From Bacillota bacterium (GTDB lineage: Bacteria; Bacillota; Clostridia; Lachnospirales; Lachnospiraceae): DNA of 15,696 bases. A model generated the notes under the pieces. The model was not told the origin of the DNA. It worked only from the letters and a program-made list of their open reading frames with translations, and searched no databases. This document shows, in pieces, positions 1 to 6,634 of this stretch; position 1 is the first letter of the stretch; each line of letters starts with the position of its first letter. The stretch lies in the NCBI GenBank assembly GCA_023424995.1, contig JAFADH010000190.1, positions 1-15,696 on the forward strand, written 5' to 3'. A program made the position numbers and the translations under genes.

Positions 1-63
1 CCAAAAGAAGCTAAAAAGGAGCCGAAAGAAGCTAAAAAGAAGCCGAAAGAAGCTAAAAAGAAG
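1..63 (+). repeat. Three 21-bp direct repeats coding PKEAKK[K/E]
   Basis: Units start at 1, 22 and 43. The second and third are identical and the first differs by two bases. The unit length is a multiple of three, so each copy encodes the same basic heptad. The array touches the window edge and may extend further upstream. Confidence 0.85.
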
Positions 64-270
64 CCGAAAAGAGGAAGAAAAGAGGAAGAAAAGAGGAAGA
101 AAAGAGGAAGAAAACGGGAGCTTGAAATTAGAAGGAATTTATATATTACTTGTACCGGAGGGCAGGAACAGGTGTGGGGGGACATACTTCACGGGAATGC
201 CGGAAGAGTTGAAGACAATGCACTCTCAGCCTTGCGCGTAATGCGTGCCCGGGAATGGAGGCCGCTATGA
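1..270 (+). CDS. C-terminal end of an unrecognised Lys-rich protein (5' truncated)
   Basis: Frame 1 is open from the window edge to a TGA at 268-270, giving 89 residues of an incomplete protein. The first part is extremely basic: three PKEAKK[K/E] heptads, then a stretch of Arg, Lys, Glu and Gly. The last 50 residues are ordinary in composition and end in Arg-Glu-Trp-Arg-Pro-Leu. I do not recognise the family. The stop codon overlaps the next start as ATGA, typical of translational coupling, which favours frame 1 and suggests this is the preceding gene of the same operon. Frame 2 is also open through the repeats and ends at 238-240, so a frameshift within the repeat tract, real or from assembly, cannot be excluded. 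Confidence 0.5.
   Translation, partial: PKEAKKEPKEAKKKPKEAKKKPKRGRKEEEKRKKRGRKRELEIRRNLYITCTGGQEQVWGDILHGNAGRVEDNALSALRVMRAREWRPL
71..114 (+). repeat. Four exact 11-bp tandem repeats (GAGGAAGAAAA)
   Basis: Perfect copies lie at 71-81, 82-92, 93-103 and 104-114, directly after the 21-bp array. The tract is purine-only on the + strand. Because 11 is not a multiple of three, gain or loss of a single unit would change the reading frame of everything downstream in the overlapping gene. Confidence 0.9.
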
Positions 271-1343
271 GAATAAAAACATTAAGGATTTATAAAGCCC
301 TGTCAAGAATCTCAAAGCCTGTTGCAGATGCAACCCATACCATATCGGAGATTGCTTTCTATGTGGTGGAAGCTGAAAGTGCAGGCGGGGTCACAGGACA
401 GGGATATCTTCTATCCTTCCACTACTCGCCCAATGCGATTGAAGGGGCGCTGAAGGATATTAAGCGATTTATCGAAGACAGGGAATATAATATCTACCAG
501 ACCCAGGATATCCAGCATGACTATGAGCTTGAATCGGAGTATTTTGGTATCGGAGGGCTGCAGAGATGGGCGCTGGCTGTGGTGAATATCGCCCTCTGGG
601 ATGCTTATGCCAGGAGCTTAAGACAGCCGGTCTGGAGGCTGTTCGGCTGCCATTCCAGGAAGATACCGGTATATGGCAGCGGCGGATGGCTTTCTTATTC
701 GGAGCAGGAGCTGGTGGAAGAGGTGACTGCCTATAAGAAGAGAGGCTTCCGGGCGGTTAAGATCAAGGTTGGTTCTCAGGACCCGGACCGTGATATCGCA
801 CGCCTGACAAAGGTCAGGGAAGCGGTGGGAAAAGATATCAATATCATGATGGATGCCAACCAGGGAATGGATGTTCCGTCTGCAATCAAGCTGATTAATG
901 GAGTAGAACACCTGAATATCCACTGGTTCGAGGAACCTGTCGTAAATACGGATTTTGAAGGCTATGCCGCCATACGGGCAAAAACCAAAGTGTCACTGGC
1001 CATGGGAGAAAGGGAGTACAATACGGTGGCACTGAGGGAGCTGATCACAAGAAGAGCCATAGACCTCTGGCAGCCGGATATTGTCAGGCTGGGAGGAGTG
1101 GAGGAGTGGCTGCGGTCGGCAGCACTGGCCAACGCCTTTCATATTCCCGTGCTGCCTCATTATTACAAGGATTACGATGTACCGCTGCTGGCCACGGTCA
1201 GCAATCCCTACGGTGCGGAATCCTTTGACTGGATTGACGGGATCATCGACAACCAAATGGTCATTGATGACGGCTATGCCAGGCTGAGGGAAGGGAACGG
1301 ATGGGGCTTTCATTTCCTGCACCAATATCTGAAGGAAGTGTAG
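267..1343 (+). CDS. Mandelate racemase-type enolase-superfamily protein, probable acid-sugar dehydratase
   Basis: The 358-residue protein has the full enolase-superfamily layout: an N-terminal capping domain (about 1-125) and a (beta/alpha)7-beta barrel. All mandelate racemase subgroup residues are visible: K165-x-K167, Asp196 (in DAN), Glu222 (in WFEEP), Glu248, the Asp271/His298 dyad and Glu318. From memory, these numbers are each one more than in Pseudomonas mandelate racemase. Metal ligands would be Asp196, Glu222 and Glu248. In this subgroup such enzymes usually dehydrate aldonic or aldaric acids (galactarate, talarate, gluconate) to 2-keto-3-deoxy acids; the substrate cannot be read from sequence. 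The start at 267 was chosen because GGAGG at 257-261 sits five bases upstream and it overlaps the previous stop; an in-frame ATG at 255 has no ribosome site. Confidence 0.92.
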   Translation: MRIKTLRIYKALSRISKPVADATHTISEIAFYVVEAESAGGVTGQGYLLSFHYSPNAIEGALKDIKRFIEDREYNIYQTQDIQHDYELESEYFGIGGLQRWALAVVNIALWDAYARSLRQPVWRLFGCHSRKIPVYGSGGWLSYSEQELVEEVTAYKKRGFRAVKIKVGSQDPDRDIARLTKVREAVGKDINIMMDANQGMDVPSAIKLINGVEHLNIHWFEEPVVNTDFEGYAAIRAKTKVSLAMGEREYNTVALRELITRRAIDLWQPDIVRLGGVEEWLRSAALANAFHIPVLPHYYKDYDVPLLATVSNPYGAESFDWIDGIIDNQMVIDDGYARLREGNGWGFHFLHQYLKEV

Positions 1344-1444
1344 CAAGCTTCCTGGAAAGTGTAGTCAGAAGAAAGTACAGCAAGCTTCCTGGAAAGTGTA
1401 ATCTGAAAGAAGTACAGCAAGTGTTCTGGAAAGAGTAGCCTGGA
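1334..1444 (+). repeat. Three 37-bp tandem repeats spanning the end of the first dehydratase gene
   Basis: Units lie at 1334-1370, 1371-1407 and 1408-1444. The second differs from the first at about five positions, and the third from the second at about nine. Each carries AGCAAG followed by a TCCTGGA-type inverted core (CTTCC-T-GGAAAG in units 1 and 2). The first unit contains the last codons and TAG stop of the upstream gene, so the array probably arose by duplication of the gene end. There is no unique spacer between units, so it is not a CRISPR array. Confidence 0.85.
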
Positions 1445-1489
1445 GTAAGATAAGCTTCAGAATAGAACAAACGGAGGAATAATAGGAAC

Positions 1490-2608
1490 ATGAAAATAGT
1501 TAAATTTGAAACCTGGTGGGTAAAACGGGATAAATGCTTATTCGATGAAAAACGAAAAGGCGGCAGTACCATGGACTGGGATGTGGTAGTCCTGAGGCTG
1601 ACCGCCGATAACGGGACACAGGGGATTGCAACGGCGCTGGCCGCCCGTTCCGGACTGGTAACCGAAAGCTATCTTCAGGATAATATAGCCCCCCTGCTTC
1701 TGGGACGGTCACCCTATGACCGGGAAGCGATCTGGCATGAATTGTGGAATATTGACCGTCATCTGACCTTCTTTCCGGTGTATCTTCCGGGGCCTGCGGA
1801 CGTTGCCCTCTGGGATATGTGCGCAAAAGAAGCGGGTCTTCCCTTATACCGGTATTTGGGAGCCTTCAGGGAGAGCCTCCCGGTCTATGCCAGCGGATTA
1901 TTTCATGAGACCCCGGAGGAGTATGTGAAGGAAGCCCTGTATTACCAGTCAAAAGGAATAAAGGGCTATAAAGCCCATCCGCCGGGCCCTTATGAGACGG
2001 ACATGAAGATCCACCGGATGATCCGGGAGGCCGTGGGTCCGGAGATGAAGCTTATGAGCGACCCCGTAGCGGAATATACGCTGGAGGAAGCAATCCGGGT
2101 GGGCCGCCAGCTGGAACAACTGGATTATGAATGGCTGGAGGAGCCCTTCCGGGATTTTGAGCTTTCTAAATACAGCCGGCTCTGTGCCGCCCTGGACATA
2201 CCGGTTGCGGCAACGGAGACCACCAGAGGCTGCCACTGGGGCGTAGCCCAGGTAATCGACCAAAAGGCGGCAGACATCGTAAGAGCGGATGTATCCTGGA
2301 AATGCGGCATAACCGGGACTCTGAAGATTTCCCATATGGCGGAGGCTTTCGGATTAAACTGTGAAATCCATACGACTACCATGAATTATATGGATCTGGC
2401 AAATCTGCATGTATCCTGCGCCATTCGCAATTGCAGGTATTTTGAGTATTTTGTACCGGAAGAGGATTTTATGTTCCCCATGGACACAAGGCTCCCCATT
2501 GACGGGAACGGTATGATTACAGTTCCCAAAAAGCCGGGTATCGGTGCGGAGCTTGATTGGGAGCTGATAAAAAGGTGCTGCGTATCCTATAAAGTAAAAG
2601 CTTTATAG
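1490..2608 (+). CDS. Second mandelate racemase-family dehydratase with a K-x-H motif
   Basis: The 372-residue protein is a diverged paralogue of the preceding dehydratase. The barrel residues are recognisable: Lys161-x-His163 on the second strand, Asp191, Glu217 (in WLEEP), Glu243, the Asp267/His294 pair and Glu319. The second Lys of the usual K-x-K, the S-face base in mandelate racemase, is His here, so the stereochemistry or substrate probably differs from its neighbour. The Asp/His dyad is kept, which fits an acid-sugar dehydratase. GGAGG at 1473-1477 is rather far (12 bases) from the ATG, but AGGA nearer the start may help. The gene follows the 37-bp repeat array and most likely shares the operon transcript. 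Substrate unknown. Confidence 0.9.
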   Translation: MKIVKFETWWVKRDKCLFDEKRKGGSTMDWDVVVLRLTADNGTQGIATALAARSGLVTESYLQDNIAPLLLGRSPYDREAIWHELWNIDRHLTFFPVYLPGPADVALWDMCAKEAGLPLYRYLGAFRESLPVYASGLFHETPEEYVKEALYYQSKGIKGYKAHPPGPYETDMKIHRMIREAVGPEMKLMSDPVAEYTLEEAIRVGRQLEQLDYEWLEEPFRDFELSKYSRLCAALDIPVAATETTRGCHWGVAQVIDQKAADIVRADVSWKCGITGTLKISHMAEAFGLNCEIHTTTMNYMDLANLHVSCAIRNCRYFEYFVPEEDFMFPMDTRLPIDGNGMITVPKKPGIGAELDWELIKRCCVSYKVKAL

Positions 2609-2662
2609 AGGAAACGGCGGATAACATGATAATAAAGACAGACGATGATATGAGGTACGAGC

Positions 2663-3406
2663 ATGTTTGATTTAACAGGAAAAACGGGAATTGTTACCGG
2701 GGCTTCCAGCGGCATAGGGCTTGGGATCGCCAAGGTGCTGGCGGAGGCAGGCGCCACGGTCTGCGCATTAAGCCGTTCCGGAGGCGTAAAGACGGAGGAG
2801 GCCTGTGTGCACAGCGGCATCCTGCATATTGCTGCCGATGTGTGCGATTATGCCGCTCTGGAAAGGATCACGACTGAGATCGGAGCGAAGGAAGGGCTTG
2901 ATTTTCTGGTCAATAACGCCGGAATTACGATGAAATGCCGTGCAGAAGATTTCAAGGACGAGGATTTCGAGCAGATTCAGAGAGTGAATGTGAACAGTGT
3001 ATTTAAGCTGTCCTGCCTGTGTTATCCTTATCTGAAGAAAGCCCCCCGCAGAGGAAGAATTATCAACATTACTTCCATGGCGGCACATCTGGGCTTCACC
3101 GGGGTCGTGCCCTACTGTGCCAGCAAAGGCGCTGTGCTGGCCATGACCAGAGGCCTTGCAGTGGAATGGGCCCAGGAGAATGTCAATGTCAATTCCATCG
3201 CGCCGGGATGGTTTCCTTCGGAAATGAGTAAAAAAGTCATGGATGAGGAGAGAAAAGGGAAAATTCTCTCCAGAATGCCGGTGCACCGGTTCGGAGATAC
3301 GAGGGATATCGGAGCTATGGCGGCATTCCTGGTATCGGATGAGGCAGAGTATATCACGGGCCAGGATTATGCGGTGGACGGAGGGGCGCTGGCTTACGGG
3401 TATTAA
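2663..3406 (+). CDS. Short-chain dehydrogenase/reductase (SDR)
   Basis: This is a classical SDR of 247 residues with a Rossmann fold. The nucleotide-binding motif TGASSGIG is at 12-19, NNAG at 84-87, catalytic Ser138, Tyr151 and Lys155 (YxxxK), and the PGW segment at 181-183 after the catalytic strand. It would oxidise or reduce a hydroxyl/keto group using NAD(H) or NADP(H). Placed between sugar-acid dehydratases and an aldolase-like gene, it probably acts on a hexonate, keto-hexonate, 2-keto-3-deoxy acid or a C3 semialdehyde. The position with Arg39 after the second strand, and no Asp ending that strand, hints at NADP but is not decisive. It ends 108 bases before the aldolase-like gene. Confidence 0.92.
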   Translation: MFDLTGKTGIVTGASSGIGLGIAKVLAEAGATVCALSRSGGVKTEEACVHSGILHIAADVCDYAALERITTEIGAKEGLDFLVNNAGITMKCRAEDFKDEDFEQIQRVNVNSVFKLSCLCYPYLKKAPRRGRIINITSMAAHLGFTGVVPYCASKGAVLAMTRGLAVEWAQENVNVNSIAPGWFPSEMSKKVMDEERKGKILSRMPVHRFGDTRDIGAMAAFLVSDEAEYITGQDYAVDGGALAYGY

Positions 3407-3422
3407 CAGTGAGAAATTCAGT

Positions 3423-3509
3423 ATGCCATATTACGCAGGCCCGTATGATACCGGAATGCCGACCGGTGAAGTAAAAGAATATTTTGATATTTTTCAAACA
3501 GGAGATTAA
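3423..3509 (+). CDS. Possible 28-residue small protein or gene remnant
   Basis: An ATG-to-TAA ORF of 28 codons fills most of the gap between the SDR and the RraA-like gene. The peptide begins MPYYAGPYDTGMPTGEV and ends EYFDIFQTGD; it is acidic and aromatic-rich. Its stop lies five bases before the next ATG, and its last codons form the AGGAG ribosome site of that gene, so translation of the two would be coupled. The upstream ribosome site is weak (GTGAGAA). It could be a true small protein, a coupling peptide, the decayed end of a larger gene, or chance. Confidence 0.3.
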   Translation: MPYYAGPYDTGMPTGEVKEYFDIFQTGD

Positions 3510-3514
3510 ATATT

Positions 3515-4180
3515 ATGAGCATATGGAAAAACGAAGATGAATGCTTTGCCTTAATGAAGGAAAAGCTGTATACCCCGGTGGTGGGGGATATACTGGACAG
3601 TCTCGGATATTACCATCAGTTTCTTCCCCAGGAGATCCGTCCCTTAGAGCCATGGATGAAGCTGGCGGGCAAGGCCATGACGGTCCTTATGATCGATGTA
3701 TACGGAGAGCAGAAAAAGCCCTTCGGATACCTGACAGAGTGTCTGGACCAGTTAAAGCCCAATGAGATCTATATTGCTGCGGGGGGAACCAAACGGTGCG
3801 CCTACTGGGGAGAACTACTGACTGCCACTGCCCGGACACGGGGAGCGGCAGGAGCGGTCCTGAACGGCTGGCACAGGGACACGCCCCAGGTATTGGAGCA
3901 GAAATGGCCGGTATTTTCCTGCGGCTGCTATGCGCAGGATTCCTCAGTCCGCACCCAGGTGGTGGATTTCCGCTGTCCCATTGAGATCGGACAGGCGACC
4001 GTCCGGGAGGGAGACCTGATCTTTGGTGATGTGGACGGTGTTATCGCCATTCCCAAAGAGGTTGCGGATATTGTGATCGAAAAGGCCTTGGAGAAAGCGG
4101 CAGGAGAAAAGGCGGTAAGGAAAGCCATCGAAAACGGAATGAGTGCCACGGCTGCATTTGAAAAATTCGGTATCCTTTAG
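3515..4180 (+). CDS. RraA-family protein, HMG/CHA aldolase-like
   Basis: The 221-residue protein belongs to the RraA/HMG aldolase family, whose metabolic members are divalent-metal class II pyruvate aldolases and oxaloacetate decarboxylases. Visible signatures are the GKAMTV strand (52-57), WGE at 98-100, GAAGAVLNGWHRD with Arg121 and Asp122 (the catalytic Arg and metal-site Asp positions of 4-hydroxy-4-methyl-2-oxoglutarate aldolase), and GDVDGVIAIP at 171-180. Retained Arg-Asp argues for an enzyme rather than the RNase E-inhibitor branch. In this operon it could cleave the 2-keto-3-deoxy acid made by the dehydratases into pyruvate and an aldehyde; that substrate is inferred from context. 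AGGAG at 3500-3504 precedes the ATG, and the next gene starts nine bases after its stop. Confidence 0.85.
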   Translation: MSIWKNEDECFALMKEKLYTPVVGDILDSLGYYHQFLPQEIRPLEPWMKLAGKAMTVLMIDVYGEQKKPFGYLTECLDQLKPNEIYIAAGGTKRCAYWGELLTATARTRGAAGAVLNGWHRDTPQVLEQKWPVFSCGCYAQDSSVRTQVVDFRCPIEIGQATVREGDLIFGDVDGVIAIPKEVADIVIEKALEKAAGEKAVRKAIENGMSATAAFEKFGIL

Positions 4181-4189
4181 GAGGAATAC

Positions 4190-4525
4190 ATGGAGAAAAG
4201 AAGAGTATTTCAGATTAATGAAGCGGATAATGTGGCGACTGCATTGGAGGAGCTGTCTCCGCATATACAGGTACGGCTTCTTGGTGATGCGAAGGAACCT
4301 TTTATCTCACCGGCGGAGCCTATCCCGGCAGGGCATAAGCTGGCACTGCGCAGGATTAATACCGGTGAGAAGATCATAAAGTATGGGGTCGTGATCGGAC
4401 AGGCGATACAGGAGATCCCGAAAGGAGCATGGGTGCACCTGCATTGTATCCGGAGCCTGTATGATGAGCGTTCGGGACATCTGGATACGGTGACGGGAGC
4501 ACCGAAGGATATCAGCTATGAATAG
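4190..4525 (+). CDS. UxaA-type dehydratase, small SAF-domain subunit
   Basis: The 111-residue protein matches the N-terminal SAF domain of altronate/galactarate dehydratases: GHKLALRRI at 48-56, KYGVVIG at 64-70, then IPKGAWVHLH with His83 and His85. In single-chain enzymes this domain precedes the catalytic domain; here it is a separate gene. AGGAGG sits seven bases before the ATG. The stop overlaps the start of the next gene by eight bases (ATGAATAG), so the two subunits are probably made in equal amounts and form one enzyme. Split UxaA enzymes are known in Firmicutes. The exact hexonate or hexarate substrate is not determined by the sequence. Confidence 0.88.
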   Translation: MEKRRVFQINEADNVATALEELSPHIQVRLLGDAKEPFISPAEPIPAGHKLALRRINTGEKIIKYGVVIGQAIQEIPKGAWVHLHCIRSLYDERSGHLDTVTGAPKDISYE

Positions 4526-5762
4526 GAGAGAAGCAGAGCGCCGTTGGTTGGGATATGCCAGGAAAAACGGGCTCCCGGGAATCAGGAATAAGGTGCTGGT
4601 GATCTATACGGTGGAATGTGCCTCCTTTGTCGCCAAAGAAATCGTACGCCTCTCCGGCAATCCGGAGGTAGAGGTGATCGGCTTTTCCGGCTGTACGGAT
4701 AATGAATATGCCGTCCGTCTTCTGATCTCCATGATCCGGCATCCGAATGTGGGAGCGGTCCTGACGGTGGGCCTTGGCTGTGAATATGTCCAGCCGGAAT
4801 GGCTGGCGGATATCGCAGCGAAGGAGGAAAAGCCGTCGGCCTGGATGTTTATCCAGAAGGAAGGGGGAACAAAGCCCGCCGTCAGCCGGGGACTGGATCA
4901 TGTGAATGCCATGCTGAAAGTCCTTGCGGACACACCCCGTGTGACCATGGGCATGAAGGATCTGGTTATCGGCGCAGAATGCGGAGGAAGCGATTATACC
5001 AGCGGACTGGCGGGTAATGCTATCGTAGGGCGGTTCTTCGACAAGCTTGTGGATATGGGCGGAACTGCGATCTTTGAAGAAATCGTAGAGGCCATAGGGC
5101 TGTCTGACCTGCTGGAACAGCGTGGCGCGTCGGCTCAGGCAAGAGAGGAAATACGGGCCACCTATCATAAGGCGCTGGAATATTGCAAATCGGTACGCCA
5201 GTATTCGGTCAGTCCGGGGAATTTTGCCGGGGGTTTGTCCACTATCGAAGAAAAGAGTATGGGAGCCGTCATAAAAAGCGGAACCAGGCCGATTCAAGGC
5301 GTGATAAAGGTGGGCTGCAGGACCGGGGCGCCGGGGCTGTGGCTGCTGGATTCCACGCCGGATCCCTACTGGATGCAGTTCGGAATAACAAATCCCAATG
5401 ACAATGAGGGACTCATGGATCTGATCTCCTGCGGCAGCCATATGGTACTGCTGGTCACAGGAAGAGGAAATGTGGTAGGCAGCGCCGTGGCCCCCTGCAT
5501 CAAGATAACAGGAAACAGCCTGACCTACCGAAGAATGTCCGGGGACATGGACTTCAATGCAGGACCGGTACTGGACGGTACCCTGTCACAGGAGGAACTG
5601 GCCTTTCAATTGGCGTCACTTGCGGCTGATATTGCGGCAGGCGGCTTGACCAAGGGCGAGGAATTGGGGCATAAGGAGTATTTTATTCCCTACAAATATC
5701 AGGAAAAAACAGTTATATTACCGTGCCGGGACAGCTCCGGCGAAGAGGAGGAGACATGCTAG
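4518..5762 (+). CDS. UxaA/GarD-family acid-sugar dehydratase, large catalytic subunit
   Basis: The 414-residue protein covers the second and C-terminal domains of the altronate/galactarate dehydratase family. It opens with the characteristic GYARKNGLPGIRN (12-24). Further motifs are GLGCEY (85-90), ECGGSDYTSGLAGN (154-167), SPGNFAGGLSTIEEKSMG (232-249) and TGRGNVVGSAVAP (314-326), then DMDFNAG near 343. Family members remove water from D-altronate or galactarate to give 2-keto-3-deoxy acids and depend on Fe2+ or similar metal. The start overlaps the SAF-subunit stop, which argues for a heteromeric enzyme. With two enolase-type dehydratases upstream, the operon encodes three dehydratases of two unrelated folds. 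The 3' end overlaps the next gene by seven bases. Confidence 0.9.
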   Translation: MNRREAERRWLGYARKNGLPGIRNKVLVIYTVECASFVAKEIVRLSGNPEVEVIGFSGCTDNEYAVRLLISMIRHPNVGAVLTVGLGCEYVQPEWLADIAAKEEKPSAWMFIQKEGGTKPAVSRGLDHVNAMLKVLADTPRVTMGMKDLVIGAECGGSDYTSGLAGNAIVGRFFDKLVDMGGTAIFEEIVEAIGLSDLLEQRGASAQAREEIRATYHKALEYCKSVRQYSVSPGNFAGGLSTIEEKSMGAVIKSGTRPIQGVIKVGCRTGAPGLWLLDSTPDPYWMQFGITNPNDNEGLMDLISCGSHMVLLVTGRGNVVGSAVAPCIKITGNSLTYRRMSGDMDFNAGPVLDGTLSQEELAFQLASLAADIAAGGLTKGEELGHKEYFIPYKYQEKTVILPCRDSSGEEEETC

Positions 5763-6526
5763 ATACGGCGGCATTATATTCATTAAAGGGACGGACCGCA
5801 ATTGTAACGGGCGGGTCCACAGGACTGGGGCTTGCCATTACCCGGTGTCTTATACAGGCGGGAGCAAAGGTTGTGGTTTTAAGTATTGAGAGCAGGGAGC
5901 AGGGAGAGGCGGCACTGGCTGAATTCGGCGGGCAGGCGGTATTCTACCGGTTCAATGTAACGGATACGGAGCATGCACAGGCCATGGCAGAACGTATCCT
6001 GTCAGAACAGGGACCTGTGGGCATATTGGTGAACAATGCGGGAAACCATTGCAAAAAGCCCATAGAGGAGATGACGGTTGCCGAATACAAGGAGGTGCTG
6101 GAGGTGCATCTTGTGGGAGCCTTTGCATTGACCAGGGCATTCGTACCCCATATGAAGGAAAACAGAAACGGCAGCATCTTATTCATGGCAAGTATGACCA
6201 GCTATATCGGACAGCCCTATGTGGCGGGCTATTCCACGGCGAAAGCCGGCTATCTGGGCCTGGTGCATACGCTTTGCACCGAGCTTGGAGGCTATGGTAT
6301 CCGGGTGAACGCCATAGCACCGGGCTGGATCGATACGCCCATGTTTCATAAAGCCGTTGACAGGGACGAACCCAGGCTGAACAAGATCCTGGGGCGGATT
6401 CCCATGGGAAAGGTCGGGGACCCCGTGGATATCGGCACGGCAGCTGCATTTCTGTGCAGTGATGCGGCAAAATATATCAGCGGCGTATGCCTTCCGGTTG
6501 ACGGCGGCGCGCTGATTGGATTTTAA
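5756..6526 (+). CDS. Second short-chain dehydrogenase/reductase
   Basis: A classical SDR of 256 residues, clearly different from the SDR upstream. The cofactor motif TGGSTGLG is at 18-25, NNAG at 93-96, catalytic Ser146, Tyr159 and Lys163, and PGW at 189-191. The start at 5756 is preceded by a GAGGAGGAG ribosome site and overlaps the dehydratase stop; a possible upstream ATG at 5723 lies inside the previous gene without a good site and adds a non-family leader. In Bacillus subtilis an SDR (YjmF) serves as fructuronate reductase, so one inferred role is reducing the keto-hexuronate made by the isomerase downstream. Gluconate-5-dehydrogenase-like activity is an alternative. Confidence 0.9.
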   Translation: MLDTAALYSLKGRTAIVTGGSTGLGLAITRCLIQAGAKVVVLSIESREQGEAALAEFGGQAVFYRFNVTDTEHAQAMAERILSEQGPVGILVNNAGNHCKKPIEEMTVAEYKEVLEVHLVGAFALTRAFVPHMKENRNGSILFMASMTSYIGQPYVAGYSTAKAGYLGLVHTLCTELGGYGIRVNAIAPGWIDTPMFHKAVDRDEPRLNKILGRIPMGKVGDPVDIGTAAAFLCSDAAKYISGVCLPVDGGALIGF

Positions 6527-6634
6527 ATAAACGTCGTCCCCTGTTATTTGGGATGCGGGCCTTGCGGCATCATGTCCGGAGGCTGAAGAATGATTGACCC
6601 GGCGCAGAACAGATGCACGGGAACGGAGGCAATT

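Noticed and set aside
255..266. Upstream ATG for the first dehydratase
   Set aside because: No ribosome site precedes 255, while GGAGG sits correctly before 267 and the ATGA overlap favours 267.
1334..1444. CRISPR array
   Set aside because: The 37-bp units are head-to-tail without spacers, there are only three, and no cas gene is near.
4512..5441. 309-codon minus-strand frame opposite the dehydratase large subunit
   Set aside because: No ribosome site or domain; the + strand carries all family motifs here.
6550..6571. GATGC...GCATC inverted repeat before the isomerase gene as a terminator
   Set aside because: Only five pairs with a 10-nt loop and no T-run; the operon seems to continue into the isomerase gene.
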